Source: CALIBK01 sp037444165
GTDB taxonomy: Bacteria; Desulfobacterota; BSN033; UBA1163
Direction of reading: 5' to 3'
Assembly (NCBI GenBank): GCA_037444165.1
Contig: JBBIMX010000027.1
Coordinates: 1-31,959 of the forward strand
DNA: 31,959 bases
Shown here piece by piece: positions 16,432-24,491 of this stretch. The translations under genes were made by a program, and so were the position numbers. Every line of letters starts with the position of its first letter. The stretch's first letter is position 1. A model generated the notes under the pieces. It was not told where the DNA came from. It ran no database searches and saw nothing but the letters and a program-made list of their open reading frames with translations.

Positions 16432-17638
16432 TCGGGTCTGTATTACAGGGGTTGGGGTCGTTTCTTCAATCGGGATCGGAAAGGAGGAGTTCCTCTCCTC
16501 CTTAAAGGCAGGAAAATCTGGGATCGAAGAGATCAAAGAATTCGATACCCGCTTCTCCCACTCTAAAAAAGGAGGGAGGGTTCGAAATTTTAACCCCAGA
16601 GACTTCATTGCCCCAAGTAAGATCAGACGGCTCGATCGAGCCAGTCAATTTGCCATTGCCGCTTCCAAACTGGCCTTAGCCGATGCTCGTTTTTCTGTCA
16701 CCAGTGAAAATGCTTCAAGGGTTGGAGTCGTCCTGGGTTCAGGTTTTTGTGGTCTCTCCAGTTCAGAAGAGTTTCATCGAGCCCAGGTCCTGAAGGGATT
16801 CCTTGACCTCAATCCAATGCTCTTTCCCAACACGGTGCCCAATGCCCCTTCGAGTTATGTATCCATTGAACTGGGGATTCAAGGGGTAAACTCCACCCTG
16901 GTTCAATCCTTCTGCACCGCGGAGGCAGCCATCCTTTTTGCCTGCGATCAAATTCAGGCTCAAAAGGCTGATCTCATCCTTGCAGGGGGAGTGGATGAAC
17001 TCAGTGAATTTCTATTTCGGGGATTCTCCGACCTCCATCTTCTTGCCACGGATGAAGGCTACGGGGAAAGGTCCTCTCCTTATGATCGAATGAGGAACGG
17101 AATCGTTCTGGGAGAGGGCGCGGGAATCCTAACGCTGGAATCAGAAGAGCATGCCCACTGGAGAGGGGCAAAAATTTTAGCTACCATTTCAGGTTATAGC
17201 CTGGTAGGCTCCTCCCATCAAGGAGAGGTGAAGGACCTATGTCGTTCCATCCAGCTGGCTCTTCCAAAAGGACAGGAGATCCTGATCGATTATATCAGTG
17301 GGGCAGGAAATTCATCAAAAGAGGTCGATTCTCTTGAGGCAAAAGCGATCGATTATCTCTTTCCAAATAAATCCCATCCCATCCCTGTGAGCTCGGTGAA
17401 AGGGATGCTGGGGGAGGCGATTGCGATGGGTGGAATTCGAATGGTAGCAAACTTACTTGCGATGGAGTACAGTTTCATTCCACCGACGATCAATTACCAG
17501 TTTCCAGACCCGGAATGTGATCTTCACTATATCACCCATCAAAGCAAAGACTACGAGATCCACACTCTCCTCCATCTTGGAATCTCTCCTAAAGAGTGTT
17601 ACTCTACTTTTTTAATAAGTCGAGAATGGAACCCATAA
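16424..17638 (+). CDS. Beta-ketoacyl synthase-like protein lacking both catalytic histidines
   Basis: A 404-residue thiolase-fold protein of the KAS I/II (FabF) family. The fold markers are present: VCITGVGVVSSIG at the start, the nucleophile elbow VQSFCTAEAA (Cys164), SPYDRMRNGIVLGEGAG and VSSVKGMLG with Lys326. Against FabF, however, the AHGT histidine is replaced (SGAGNSS, Ala294) and the KSMTGH histidine is Glu331. Both His needed for decarboxylative Claisen condensation are therefore gone while Cys remains. It could be an acyl-transferring or condensing enzyme with other chemistry, or a partner subunit. It is unlike chain-length factors, which lose the Cys. The ATG at 16424 overlaps the dehydrogenase stop by 8 bases; an upstream in-frame start lies inside that gene. 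Confidence 0.8.
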   Translation: MNNRVCITGVGVVSSIGIGKEEFLSSLKAGKSGIEEIKEFDTRFSHSKKGGRVRNFNPRDFIAPSKIRRLDRASQFAIAASKLALADARFSVTSENASRVGVVLGSGFCGLSSSEEFHRAQVLKGFLDLNPMLFPNTVPNAPSSYVSIELGIQGVNSTLVQSFCTAEAAILFACDQIQAQKADLILAGGVDELSEFLFRGFSDLHLLATDEGYGERSSPYDRMRNGIVLGEGAGILTLESEEHAHWRGAKILATISGYSLVGSSHQGEVKDLCRSIQLALPKGQEILIDYISGAGNSSKEVDSLEAKAIDYLFPNKSHPIPVSSVKGMLGEAIAMGGIRMVANLLAMEYSFIPPTINYQFPDPECDLHYITHQSKDYEIHTLLHLGISPKECYSTFLISREWNP

Positions 17639-18123
17639 CCGGTACCGGAAACCTCATCCTCATCTTTACATTGATCCATTTTACCCTTGGCCGATCCTTC
17701 TCGGTCCTTTTTGCTATCCTCAATCAGATGTCTGTCTTCATCTACTTCCCCTTGGCCCTTCTCTATGATTATATCCAGATCCCAATCTATGGGATTCTGC
17801 TCGAAAAATCCAGCAAAAGCTTCTTCATCGTTCGCTGGCTCAGCCAAAAAGCAGATAAGGTGATTTCCAACTTGAATCGAAGACCTCTGATGAAAAAAAT
17901 CCTTTCCCTTGGAGATATCGGCCTCGTCCTTCTCTCCGCCCTTCCCATTCGGGGCTTTGGAATTCTTTCCGGAAGCATAGTAAGTTTTTTCCTCAAAAAG
18001 GATCGGATGGAGGGGACTCTCTTTTTGATGATCGGCTCTTTCCTAGGAATTCTAATCATCATGGGAATGGCCAAAGGAATCTTTAAGATTCTATCCTTTT
18101 TTATCGGGATCAATATGTCGTGA
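17626..18123 (+). CDS. Small membrane protein, putative small multidrug-export (PF06695-like) family
   Basis: A 165-residue integral membrane protein with about four hydrophobic segments. The second half, LLSALPIRGFGILSGSIVS then a basic KKDR turn and GTLFLMIGSFLGILIIMG, resembles the conserved C-terminal half of the putative small multi-drug export family. The family name is historical and transport is unproven. The ATG at 17626 overlaps the ketosynthase-like stop by 13 bases, so the three genes from 15202 form one coupled operon. A role in moving the product of the two upstream enzymes is possible but is inference. It ends 39 bases before the convergent selA, with no clear terminator between. 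Confidence 0.6.
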   Translation: MEPITGTGNLILIFTLIHFTLGRSFSVLFAILNQMSVFIYFPLALLYDYIQIPIYGILLEKSSKSFFIVRWLSQKADKVISNLNRRPLMKKILSLGDIGLVLLSALPIRGFGILSGSIVSFFLKKDRMEGTLFLMIGSFLGILIIMGMAKGIFKILSFFIGINMS

Positions 18124-18162
18124 CAAACCCGTGAGGGGGGATGGAAGGGATTGGAAGAAGAT

Positions 18163-19611
18163 TCACGAGTGGAGGGGAATATCCTCAGTGAGTGAAAGAA
18201 AGGCCTTTTCAATTCCCTGCGCAAGAAGGGGAATGTCTTCATCGAATAGAGTCCTCATATCCAGAAGGAGCTCCTCTTTGCTGATCCGAGAAATGATGGG
18301 CGGATCCTCTTGACGCAACCTCTCTTCCAGGGCATTGACCGAGAAGGAAACGGGTTTGATCGAAAGGACAATCGTGGGTAAAGATTGCAAAGGCAAAGCC
18401 CCTCCCCCTACCTGGGAAACATCCTCCCTGAGAAAGATCGCGGCCTTTTCTTCGAGAGACTCAGAGAGGCTTTTTAAAAGTCTTCTTCCTCTTCTTTTCA
18501 ATCGCTTAAGATCCAGCCCCAACATCCGTAAGGTAGGGATCTCTTCCATCGCCTTTTTTTCATCTCGATAGAGAAGGAGAGTGGACTCCAGAGCCGCCAA
18601 GGTCAATTTATCAATTCTTAGAGCCCGGGTGAGAGGATTCACCTTAATCGAATCCAATATCTCTTTCTTCCCTAAAATCACTCCGGCCTGAGGGCCTCCT
18701 AAGAGTTTATCCCCGCTAAAACAGACCACATCCACCCCGGTTCGGATGGCCTCCTGCACCGTGGGTTCTTTTTCCAATCCATACTGGCTGAGATCGACAA
18801 AACAACCGCTTCCCAAATCTTCCATCACAGGAAGACGATACTCCCTTCCCAATTGAACCAGCTCACCAAGGGTCACCGCAGAGGTAAAACCCATGATCCT
18901 GAAATTACTCGTATGGACCTTCAGGAGCAAGGCTGTTTCTGGACCGATGGCCCTCTGATAATCTCGAAGATAGGTTCGGTTTGTGGTTCCTACCTCTTTG
19001 AGAATCGCCCCGCTTCTCCTCATTACATCTGGGACCCGAAAGGCACCTCCAATCTCCACCAGCTCTCCTCTCGAAATGATGACCTCTTTTCCTTCGGCTA
19101 AGGTGTTAAGACAGAGCAGCACAGCGCCTGCATTGTTATTGACGACCATAGCCGATTCTGCCCCTGAAAGTCGACAGAGGAGTTCCTCCACATGACTGTA
19201 GCGATCTCCTCGTCCACCTAAGGAGAGATCATATTCAAGATTGGAATAGGTCTTGGAGATCTCTGCGAGATGTCGAAGGGCCTGTGGATGGAGAGGGGCC
19301 CTTCCTAAATTGGTATGAATGACCACCCCCGTAGCATTGATCACCCGACGAAGTTTGGGTCTGACCAGAAGGTCGAGTTCCTTCTGAATATAGGGAAGGA
19401 GATGGGCCATTGTAAAAAACTGATCATCAAACCTTGAGAGATCTTCTTCCCGAAGGATCTCCTCTCGAACCCTTCCCAACCCTTTTCGAATGGCGTCTAA
19501 TAAAACCTTTCGTGGATGGACCTTTAGAAGATCGAGGCTCTCTTTTTGGGAAAGCATCTCTTCCACACTTGGAATCTTTCGAAGAATCTCCTGACGAAGG
19601 GATTTCGTCAT
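18163..19611 (-). CDS. selA: L-seryl-tRNA(Sec) selenium transferase
   Basis: A 482-residue PLP enzyme, which converts seryl-tRNA(Sec) to selenocysteyl-tRNA(Sec) with selenophosphate. Typical segments are VINATGVVIHTNLGRAPL (90-107), AMVVNNNAGAVLL (154-166) and FSGDKLLGGPQAG (298-310), with the PLP Lys at 302. Length fits bacterial SelA. The start ATG overlaps the upstream radical SAM stop by ATGA (19608-19611), so translation is coupled. It is the last gene of the minus-strand formate block and supplies the residue encoded by the UGA in fdhA. selB, selC and selD are not in the window. Confidence 0.96.
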   Translation of the reverse strand: MTKSLRQEILRKIPSVEEMLSQKESLDLLKVHPRKVLLDAIRKGLGRVREEILREEDLSRFDDQFFTMAHLLPYIQKELDLLVRPKLRRVINATGVVIHTNLGRAPLHPQALRHLAEISKTYSNLEYDLSLGGRGDRYSHVEELLCRLSGAESAMVVNNNAGAVLLCLNTLAEGKEVIISRGELVEIGGAFRVPDVMRRSGAILKEVGTTNRTYLRDYQRAIGPETALLLKVHTSNFRIMGFTSAVTLGELVQLGREYRLPVMEDLGSGCFVDLSQYGLEKEPTVQEAIRTGVDVVCFSGDKLLGGPQAGVILGKKEILDSIKVNPLTRALRIDKLTLAALESTLLLYRDEKKAMEEIPTLRMLGLDLKRLKRRGRRLLKSLSESLEEKAAIFLREDVSQVGGGALPLQSLPTIVLSIKPVSFSVNALEERLRQEDPPIISRISKEELLLDMRTLFDEDIPLLAQGIEKAFLSLTEDIPLHS

Positions 19612-21347
19612 GGCCTTATCTCTCGATTTTTTCTGCAGAAGAGGGTCTTGAGAATTTTAAAAAGGTTCATTCGAATGAGCTGGGTGGGCCATTCCAATTC
19701 CTTCTTTTCACATACGGTAGACATACTGTAGGTCTCGAGGGGAAGAGGTCTCTTGATGATTTCTGAAAGGGCCTCCTCCCTCTCCCGGCGGTCCGGAAAG
19801 GCCATAATCCTGTCGATCTCTTTTAAAACCTGAAGCGCCAATCCGATTCTTTTTTCTACCGCCTCTGCTGTCTTTGTGTCGATCAGACCAAACTCTGCCT
19901 TGAGCCGATTCAGTCGCCTCCCAGCCTCATAGGTGCTTGCGACAATCGTCTCTCGATCCATCCATTCCGTTTCGTAATTGAGGATATATTTCCAGCTTGG
20001 AGAAAGAAGGGCCTGGCGGTGCTCTTCGACCGTGCGATAGAGAAGACGATATCCATATTTCTCGGGATGCTCGAAGACCACACTTCCGGGATCTAAAAAG
20101 GGGGCAAGGGGAGAAATGAAGGGGTAGAGTCGACGATAGGGCTGATACCGCTCAAGAAGGGATCGACAATAGTCCACGGTTCCCATGACAGAGTCATAAG
20201 TCTGTTTTGGAAGCCCGATCATAAAGAAGAGATCGATTCGTTTGCATCCGAGCTCAATCGTATCGCCAATCATTCTTTCCAAGGACTCATTGTTATAGGG
20301 GCGACCGAAGGCCCTTCGAACCTCCTCATCATGGGACTCTGGAGAGATCTCGATGTTGAAATTGAGGATCGACTCCGCAATCCTTTCCAATTGTCTCCGA
20401 GTTGGGGGAACGAAGAATTCAAAGGCAATATGGTTCTTAATCCGTTTCTTCTTCAATGCTTCGAGGAAAGAAAATCCATACTCCTCCCCAGGTTGAAAAA
20501 TATCCCCGATCACCATGATGGGAGCGTTGAGATGGCTTGAGACGTCAAAGATATCCTGGGCCAAAAGTTTCGGATCCCGATAGGCGGGTTTAAGGCGGTT
20601 GGCCATGGTCCGAAAGGTGGTGGAAGAGCCCCCACAGGTTTTGCAATGATAAATACATCCCCGGCAGGTGAAGACCGCGGTCACCGGATAGGTATACCAA
20701 TCGATAAAGGGTTGATAGCCCACCGGATCAGCATACCGCACCACCTTCTTCATGATATGCTGATAATCAATCGCAATGTCGTTCAGATTCTCCGGAACAT
20801 AGCTGAGGGGGTTAACCTTTATACCCCTTCCTCCGTCTCGATAGGTCAGATTTGGAATCCTCTGAAAATCTCCACCGTTTTTGAGGGTCCGTAAGAGTTC
20901 GAGAAGAGGCTTCTCGGTCGAATCTCCCCTCATGACAAAATCGATAAAGGGATACTCACGAAGGATCTCTTCATGATAATAAGTGGCAGAGAGTCCTCCC
21001 AAGATGACAGGGGTATGAGGGTGGTACTTCTTGATTATTTCTGCAAGGGCGAGGGCTCCCTGGACATGAGCCATCCAGTGAAGATCCAGACCAAAGGCTA
21101 AGGCTTTATTGTTCCGGATCAACCTTTCCACATCAAATCCATCATCCTTAAGCATCTTCATGGCCACATTAATGATTCTTACCTTCAGGCCATGCCTTTC
21201 GAGATATTCGGAGAGAGAGGCAAATCCGATTGGATACATCTCAAAGACAGGAGTGGAGGGAACCACATCGCTGATAGGACCATAGACTCCCGGTCTTTTT
21301 CGAAAGTCATAAAAGGCAGGAGGGTGAAGAAGAATAAGGTCGATCAT
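19608..21347 (-). CDS. B12-binding domain/radical SAM protein
   Basis: A 579-residue protein from the ATG at 21347; a TTG two codons earlier is possible. An N-terminal cobalamin-binding-like domain covers about residues 1-150, with HPPAFYDFRKR, EMYPIGFASLSEYL and VILGGLSATYYHEEI. The radical SAM cluster motif is CRGCIYHCKTC, with Cys231, Cys235 and Cys238 forming CX3CX2C and an extra Cys228 just before. Downstream FNIEISPESH and FFMIGLPKQT fit the barrel. The tail from about residue 430 is helical and charged. The overall form resembles long B12-binding radical SAM proteins of unknown function. Its 4-base overlap with selA suggests a shared role or simply shared expression. No substrate can be assigned. 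Confidence 0.85.
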   Translation of the reverse strand: MIDLILLHPPAFYDFRKRPGVYGPISDVVPSTPVFEMYPIGFASLSEYLERHGLKVRIINVAMKMLKDDGFDVERLIRNNKALAFGLDLHWMAHVQGALALAEIIKKYHPHTPVILGGLSATYYHEEILREYPFIDFVMRGDSTEKPLLELLRTLKNGGDFQRIPNLTYRDGGRGIKVNPLSYVPENLNDIAIDYQHIMKKVVRYADPVGYQPFIDWYTYPVTAVFTCRGCIYHCKTCGGSSTTFRTMANRLKPAYRDPKLLAQDIFDVSSHLNAPIMVIGDIFQPGEEYGFSFLEALKKKRIKNHIAFEFFVPPTRRQLERIAESILNFNIEISPESHDEEVRRAFGRPYNNESLERMIGDTIELGCKRIDLFFMIGLPKQTYDSVMGTVDYCRSLLERYQPYRRLYPFISPLAPFLDPGSVVFEHPEKYGYRLLYRTVEEHRQALLSPSWKYILNYETEWMDRETIVASTYEAGRRLNRLKAEFGLIDTKTAEAVEKRIGLALQVLKEIDRIMAFPDRREREEALSEIIKRPLPLETYSMSTVCEKKELEWPTQLIRMNLFKILKTLFCRKNREIRP

Positions 21348-21374
21348 AGCCAATGGAATTTAATTATTTATAGC

Positions 21375-22304
21375 TTACTCTATCTTTGAAAACAAGCCGT
21401 GAGGTCCCTTCTCCCTCATCACCTCTTTTGCCCGACAGTAGCCTTTATCGACCATCTCTCTCATCTGATCCGGACGAAATTCGAGGGAAGAGGCGATGAG
21501 TTCTTCCTCGGGTCTTATCGTCGTGAGACGGACTGCTCTCTTTCCTCTAAAAGGATTTTTAACCCCCGAAAAAAGGCTTTTGATCTGAGAAGCATTCAAG
21601 CCAAGCCTTTCTCTCCCTCTCTTCTTAATCTCTTCAGTATAGCGGATAGCCTCGGTATAGAGGGTAGCCACTTTTAAATCATTATCCAGAATCTCATCGG
21701 TAAGAAGTTCAAGAGTTCTCTTTAAAATTTCCATCGAACTCTTAAATTCCTTCTGGACAGGGGGCCGATGGTTGGCCTCCGGAGAAAGGACAATGGAAAC
21801 AATATGGGTCGCTCCCTCATCAATCGCCTTGCTCAAAGGGGCAATCTCTTTCACCCCACCATCGATATATTGACTTTCTCCTATTTTTACAGGAGGCATC
21901 ATCACAGGGACAGAGGCAGAAGCAAGAATCTTCTTGAGAAAGACGGGCTTAGGATCCTGATGGGGATTCCCGTATTCCACCTCTCCGGTCTGCATATTGA
22001 CCACCGTAATAAATACCTCCGTCTTAGATTGAAGGAGCCTCCGATAGCGTTCCTCCTCCCCGAAGAAACGCTGGATGAGTCTCTCCAATGGGGCCGAATC
22101 ATTCAGGGCATCGGAGAATAGAAAAGCAAAGAGGTCAGGGCGATCGATGAGGATATCCCCTTGTTCTACATTCTCATAGAAGTGGATGAGATTGGCGATG
22201 TCCCGAATAGCCACCAGAGGGGCGATCAGGGAACCGGTGCTCGTTCCGATCACAAGATCGAAACGCATTCCCAATTCCACCATCAAATACTTCAAGGCGC
22301 CGAC
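21375..22304 (-). CDS. Patatin-like phospholipase, 5' end lost in an N run
   Basis: A patatin-like serine hydrolase covering about 309 visible residues. The nucleophile motif GTSTGS and the catalytic DGG (in YIDGGVKEIAPL) are both present, giving the Ser-Asp dyad that cleaves acyl esters of lipids. The glycine-rich oxyanion segment (GGGxKG type) must lie just upstream of VGALKYLMVELG and falls in the 52 N at 22305-22356, so the true start is not visible. The preceding minus-strand reading frame is a lipoprotein. A frame change of one base within the gap would join the two into a single lipid-anchored patatin. It lies 27 bases upstream of the radical SAM gene. Confidence 0.82.
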   Translation of the reverse strand, partial: VGALKYLMVELGMRFDLVIGTSTGSLIAPLVAIRDIANLIHFYENVEQGDILIDRPDLFAFLFSDALNDSAPLERLIQRFFGEEERYRRLLQSKTEVFITVVNMQTGEVEYGNPHQDPKPVFLKKILASASVPVMMPPVKIGESQYIDGGVKEIAPLSKAIDEGATHIVSIVLSPEANHRPPVQKEFKSSMEILKRTLELLTDEILDNDLKVATLYTEAIRYTEEIKKRGRERLGLNASQIKSLFSGVKNPFRGKRAVRLTTIRPEEELIASSLEFRPDQMREMVDKGYCRAKEVMREKGPHGLFSKIE

Positions 22305-22356
22305 NNNNNNNNNNNNNNNNNNNNNNNNNNNNNNNNNNNNNNNNNNNNNNNNNNNN
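22305..22356. other. Assembly gap (52 N)
   Basis: A run of 52 undetermined bases within the lipoprotein/patatin locus. The length may be an estimate, so reading frames cannot be trusted across it. It covers the expected patatin oxyanion-hole motif. Confidence 0.99.
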
Positions 22357-22810
22357 AATTAGCATCTTTTCTTTCTCGGAGTTGATCGAGAGCCCTTTTC
22401 ATTCCTGAAATAATCGATGAAATCAGGGGCTGCTGAATTTCTGGGGAATTGAACTGGCCTCTCTCTTTGTCATGCTCCGGTTTTTGGAGTTCAAAAAAGA
22501 CATCCTTCTCGATGAGAGATCCCAGATCCTTAAGGGATTCGATTCCCTTCATTTCGGTGATAAGCTGATTGAGATGGGTCATTTTTTCAAAGCTCGGGAT
22601 TCTTTCCTCAAGAAGCCTCTGCCTCGAAAGGTCTCCTCGAAGGTGGCTTCGCAAAGTAGCGGTCACGAGGGCTGTAATCTTTTCGAAAAACCCTCCGAGG
22701 GGCTCTGGACCTCTCTCGGGTGTATGCTCACAAGCAAGAAGAACTAAAAAGGAAGCAAGGAGAACCCAGAAGCAAACCTTTCGTTTTTTCAAAATCATGA
22801 TTCTGATCAA
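22357..22810 (-). CDS. Lipoprotein N-terminal region, 3' end lost in an N run
   Basis: About 151 visible residues beginning with a lipoprotein signal: a basic start, a hydrophobic run and the lipobox LLAC near residue 27, so it should be lipid-anchored. The mature part is mostly helical and charged and has no recognised domain. The visible sequence ends at KDAN at the gap edge. On the far side of the gap this frame reaches a stop after a few codons, while the patatin frame continues. It is either a short lipoprotein of about 155-170 residues or, more attractively, the membrane-anchoring N-terminus of the patatin. Its ATG at 22810 lies 3 bases after the fdhE stop, so it is part of that transcript. 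Confidence 0.65.
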
Positions 22811-22813
22811 TGT

Positions 22814-23656
22814 TTAGGGATTCCAGGGATGAGGAACAGGGCGCCGATAACCTTTTTGGGAAGCCAGAAGATCCAGATGGAGGGTAGCGATATCCTCAAG
22901 CTCGGGATCCATCACTTCCATCACCCTTGTATCTATGGTCTTAAGATACTGATGGCATTTCTCACAGGTATCCATTCGAAAGGACTCCTCTCCTTCCCCG
23001 AAAAAATATGGAAGGGTCCCCTGTTCCCTATTCCCACAGAATGGACAGAAGAGTCGATCCACCCTCCACTCAAACCCACAATACGAACACCGAAGATACC
23101 GCTTCCCCCCTTCCCCTCTCAATAGGGCCAAAGAAGGAAGAGAGCCACATAGGGGGCAGTATCCTTTAGACCAACTCTTCGCCTCGAGCTCCTTCTTAAG
23201 AATCTCCACCCCTTCTTCTATGGAAGGCTTTTTACTCTGATAGATTAAAAAGGTGAAAACCTTCGGATCTAAGCCCACCGCCTCAGCCACTTTCTCCTCT
23301 TTGACCTTTCCTGAAAAAATCTCTTTTAGATTTAATCTCTTTCCCTCCACCGCCTCGCGGATCAGGGTCACCTGCCTTGCGAGGTGGGGATTTGCCTCCT
23401 GGGCTATCTCACAAAGAGAGCCAAAGAGGTTGATCGAAGCCTCTATGTCAATGGGAAAATCCTTCTTCTCGATTAAAGAAAAACCTTCCTGGCTCAATAG
23501 GTCTTTCCACTCTTTTCTCAGGGAGAGGGGTTCGGGATGAAGATGAGATCGGGACTTTTCCTGCTCCTCTTTGACCCTCAGGTAAAAGTTCAATATCTCT
23601 TTATACTTCGGTCTCTTCCCGAGAATCTGTTCAACTCGTTCTTTCAACTTTTCCAA
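22814..23656 (-). CDS. fdhE: FdhE-type formate dehydrogenase accessory protein
   Basis: A 280-residue FdhE homologue, a cytoplasmic rubredoxin-like protein needed for activity of respiratory formate dehydrogenases. Its C-terminal half has four CXXC pairs (CPLC, CSYC, CPFC, CEKC) able to bind iron or zinc. The N-terminal half is helical. The first codon appears to be TTG at 23656, preceded by GGGAGGG at a short 4-base spacing, the same arrangement seen before the HAD gene in this window. It lies downstream of fdhB but is separated from it by a strong hairpin terminator, so it is probably expressed at a lower level or from its own promoter. Confidence 0.88.
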   Translation of the reverse strand: MEKLKERVEQILGKRPKYKEILNFYLRVKEEQEKSRSHLHPEPLSLRKEWKDLLSQEGFSLIEKKDFPIDIEASINLFGSLCEIAQEANPHLARQVTLIREAVEGKRLNLKEIFSGKVKEEKVAEAVGLDPKVFTFLIYQSKKPSIEEGVEILKKELEAKSWSKGYCPLCGSLPSLALLRGEGGKRYLRCSYCGFEWRVDRLFCPFCGNREQGTLPYFFGEGEESFRMDTCEKCHQYLKTIDTRVMEVMDPELEDIATLHLDLLASQKGYRRPVPHPWNP

Positions 23657-23673
23657 CGAACCCTCCCTTTATG

Positions 23674-23723
23674 AAAAAAAACGGGCTTGTTTAAAAACCC
23701 ATTCATTGAAACAAGCCCGTTTT
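23674..23723 (-). terminator. Strong intrinsic terminator between fdhB and fdhE
   Basis: A perfect 15-bp inverted repeat (23678-23692 with 23709-23723, core ACGGGCTTGTTT) with a 16-base loop. On the minus strand it is followed by eight T (complement of 23674-23681). This is a textbook rho-independent terminator placed 22 bases after the fdhB stop. Confidence 0.9.
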
Positions 23724-23745
23724 CTCCCATTTCGTCCCGGAACGC

Positions 23746-24477
23746 TTATCCAATCAAGGAAAGCTCTTTAAGGGGTTTGAAGATTCGTCTGAGTGCTAAC
23801 TTGCGAGTCACCCCGAAGGAATTTTCCGCCACGGCAAACTTATGGTATTTTTTGGGATCGTCCACCAGAAGATAGATCGTTCGGACATCATCGGGATTAG
23901 CAAGCATGGCATCTTTGACCTTCTTCTTAACCTCTTCTAATCGTTGATTCGCCTTCTTGAGAATCTCCTTTCGATCTCCGAAACTCATCGCACCGGTGGG
24001 GCAAGTCTTTACACAGGCAGGAAGCAACCCCTCTTTGATCCGATCAATACACATCGTGCATTTAGCCATCACCCCTGCACTCGAGATCCTCGGGATATCA
24101 TAAGGACAGGCTTCTCGAATCTCTTTGAAATCTTGGGGTTTGATCTTCACCTTGGGATTGAAAATGACGGCGCCTGTGGCCTCATCGTGAATAATGGCAC
24201 CCTTCACCTTCGTATCGGCCACCTCTTTACAGGGAGGAGAAATGCAGTGTCGGCACTGATCAGGGAAGAAATACCATTGGGGCTCCCCTCCGGGCTGTTC
24301 CACTTCGCTGAATCTCACCAGTTTGAAAGTAGAAGCGGAAAGGTCGGAAGGATTCTGATGGGTTCCTCTTTGAATGGTTTTCGTTCCAGGATTCTTATTC
24401 CACTGCTTACAGGCGATCTGACATCCCCTGCAGGCGGTACATTTGGTCGTATCAATGAAAAAGGATTTATCTGCCAT
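23746..24477 (-). CDS. fdhB: Formate dehydrogenase beta subunit, iron-sulfur
   Basis: A 243-residue ferredoxin-like subunit that carries electrons from the catalytic subunit to a redox partner. Twelve Cys can bind three 4Fe-4S clusters: CTACRGCQIAC near the start, CRHCISPPC with the later CPYD, and CTMC with PACVKTC. The fourth Cys after CRHC is absent, as I recall for the Desulfovibrio periplasmic FdhAB beta subunit, which also has three clusters. There is no C-terminal membrane helix, unlike E. coli FdnH, which fits a soluble periplasmic enzyme co-exported with FdhA. The ATG at 24477 follows AGGAGG (24486-24491) by 8 bases. A GTG at 24486 overlaps that ribosome site and is unlikely. It lies 14 bases after fdhA. 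Confidence 0.94.
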   Translation of the reverse strand: MADKSFFIDTTKCTACRGCQIACKQWNKNPGTKTIQRGTHQNPSDLSASTFKLVRFSEVEQPGGEPQWYFFPDQCRHCISPPCKEVADTKVKGAIIHDEATGAVIFNPKVKIKPQDFKEIREACPYDIPRISSAGVMAKCTMCIDRIKEGLLPACVKTCPTGAMSFGDRKEILKKANQRLEEVKKKVKDAMLANPDDVRTIYLLVDDPKKYHKFAVAENSFGVTRKLALRRIFKPLKELSLIG

Positions 24478-24491
24478 TCTCGTCACCTCCT

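Noticed and set aside
18124..18162. Bidirectional terminator between the membrane protein gene and selA
   Set aside because: Only a 5-bp CGTGA/TCACG pairing is visible and there is no T tract on either strand.
22161..22385. Open frames that read through the N run on either strand
   Set aside because: They exist only because N codons do not break a frame, and they show no homology.
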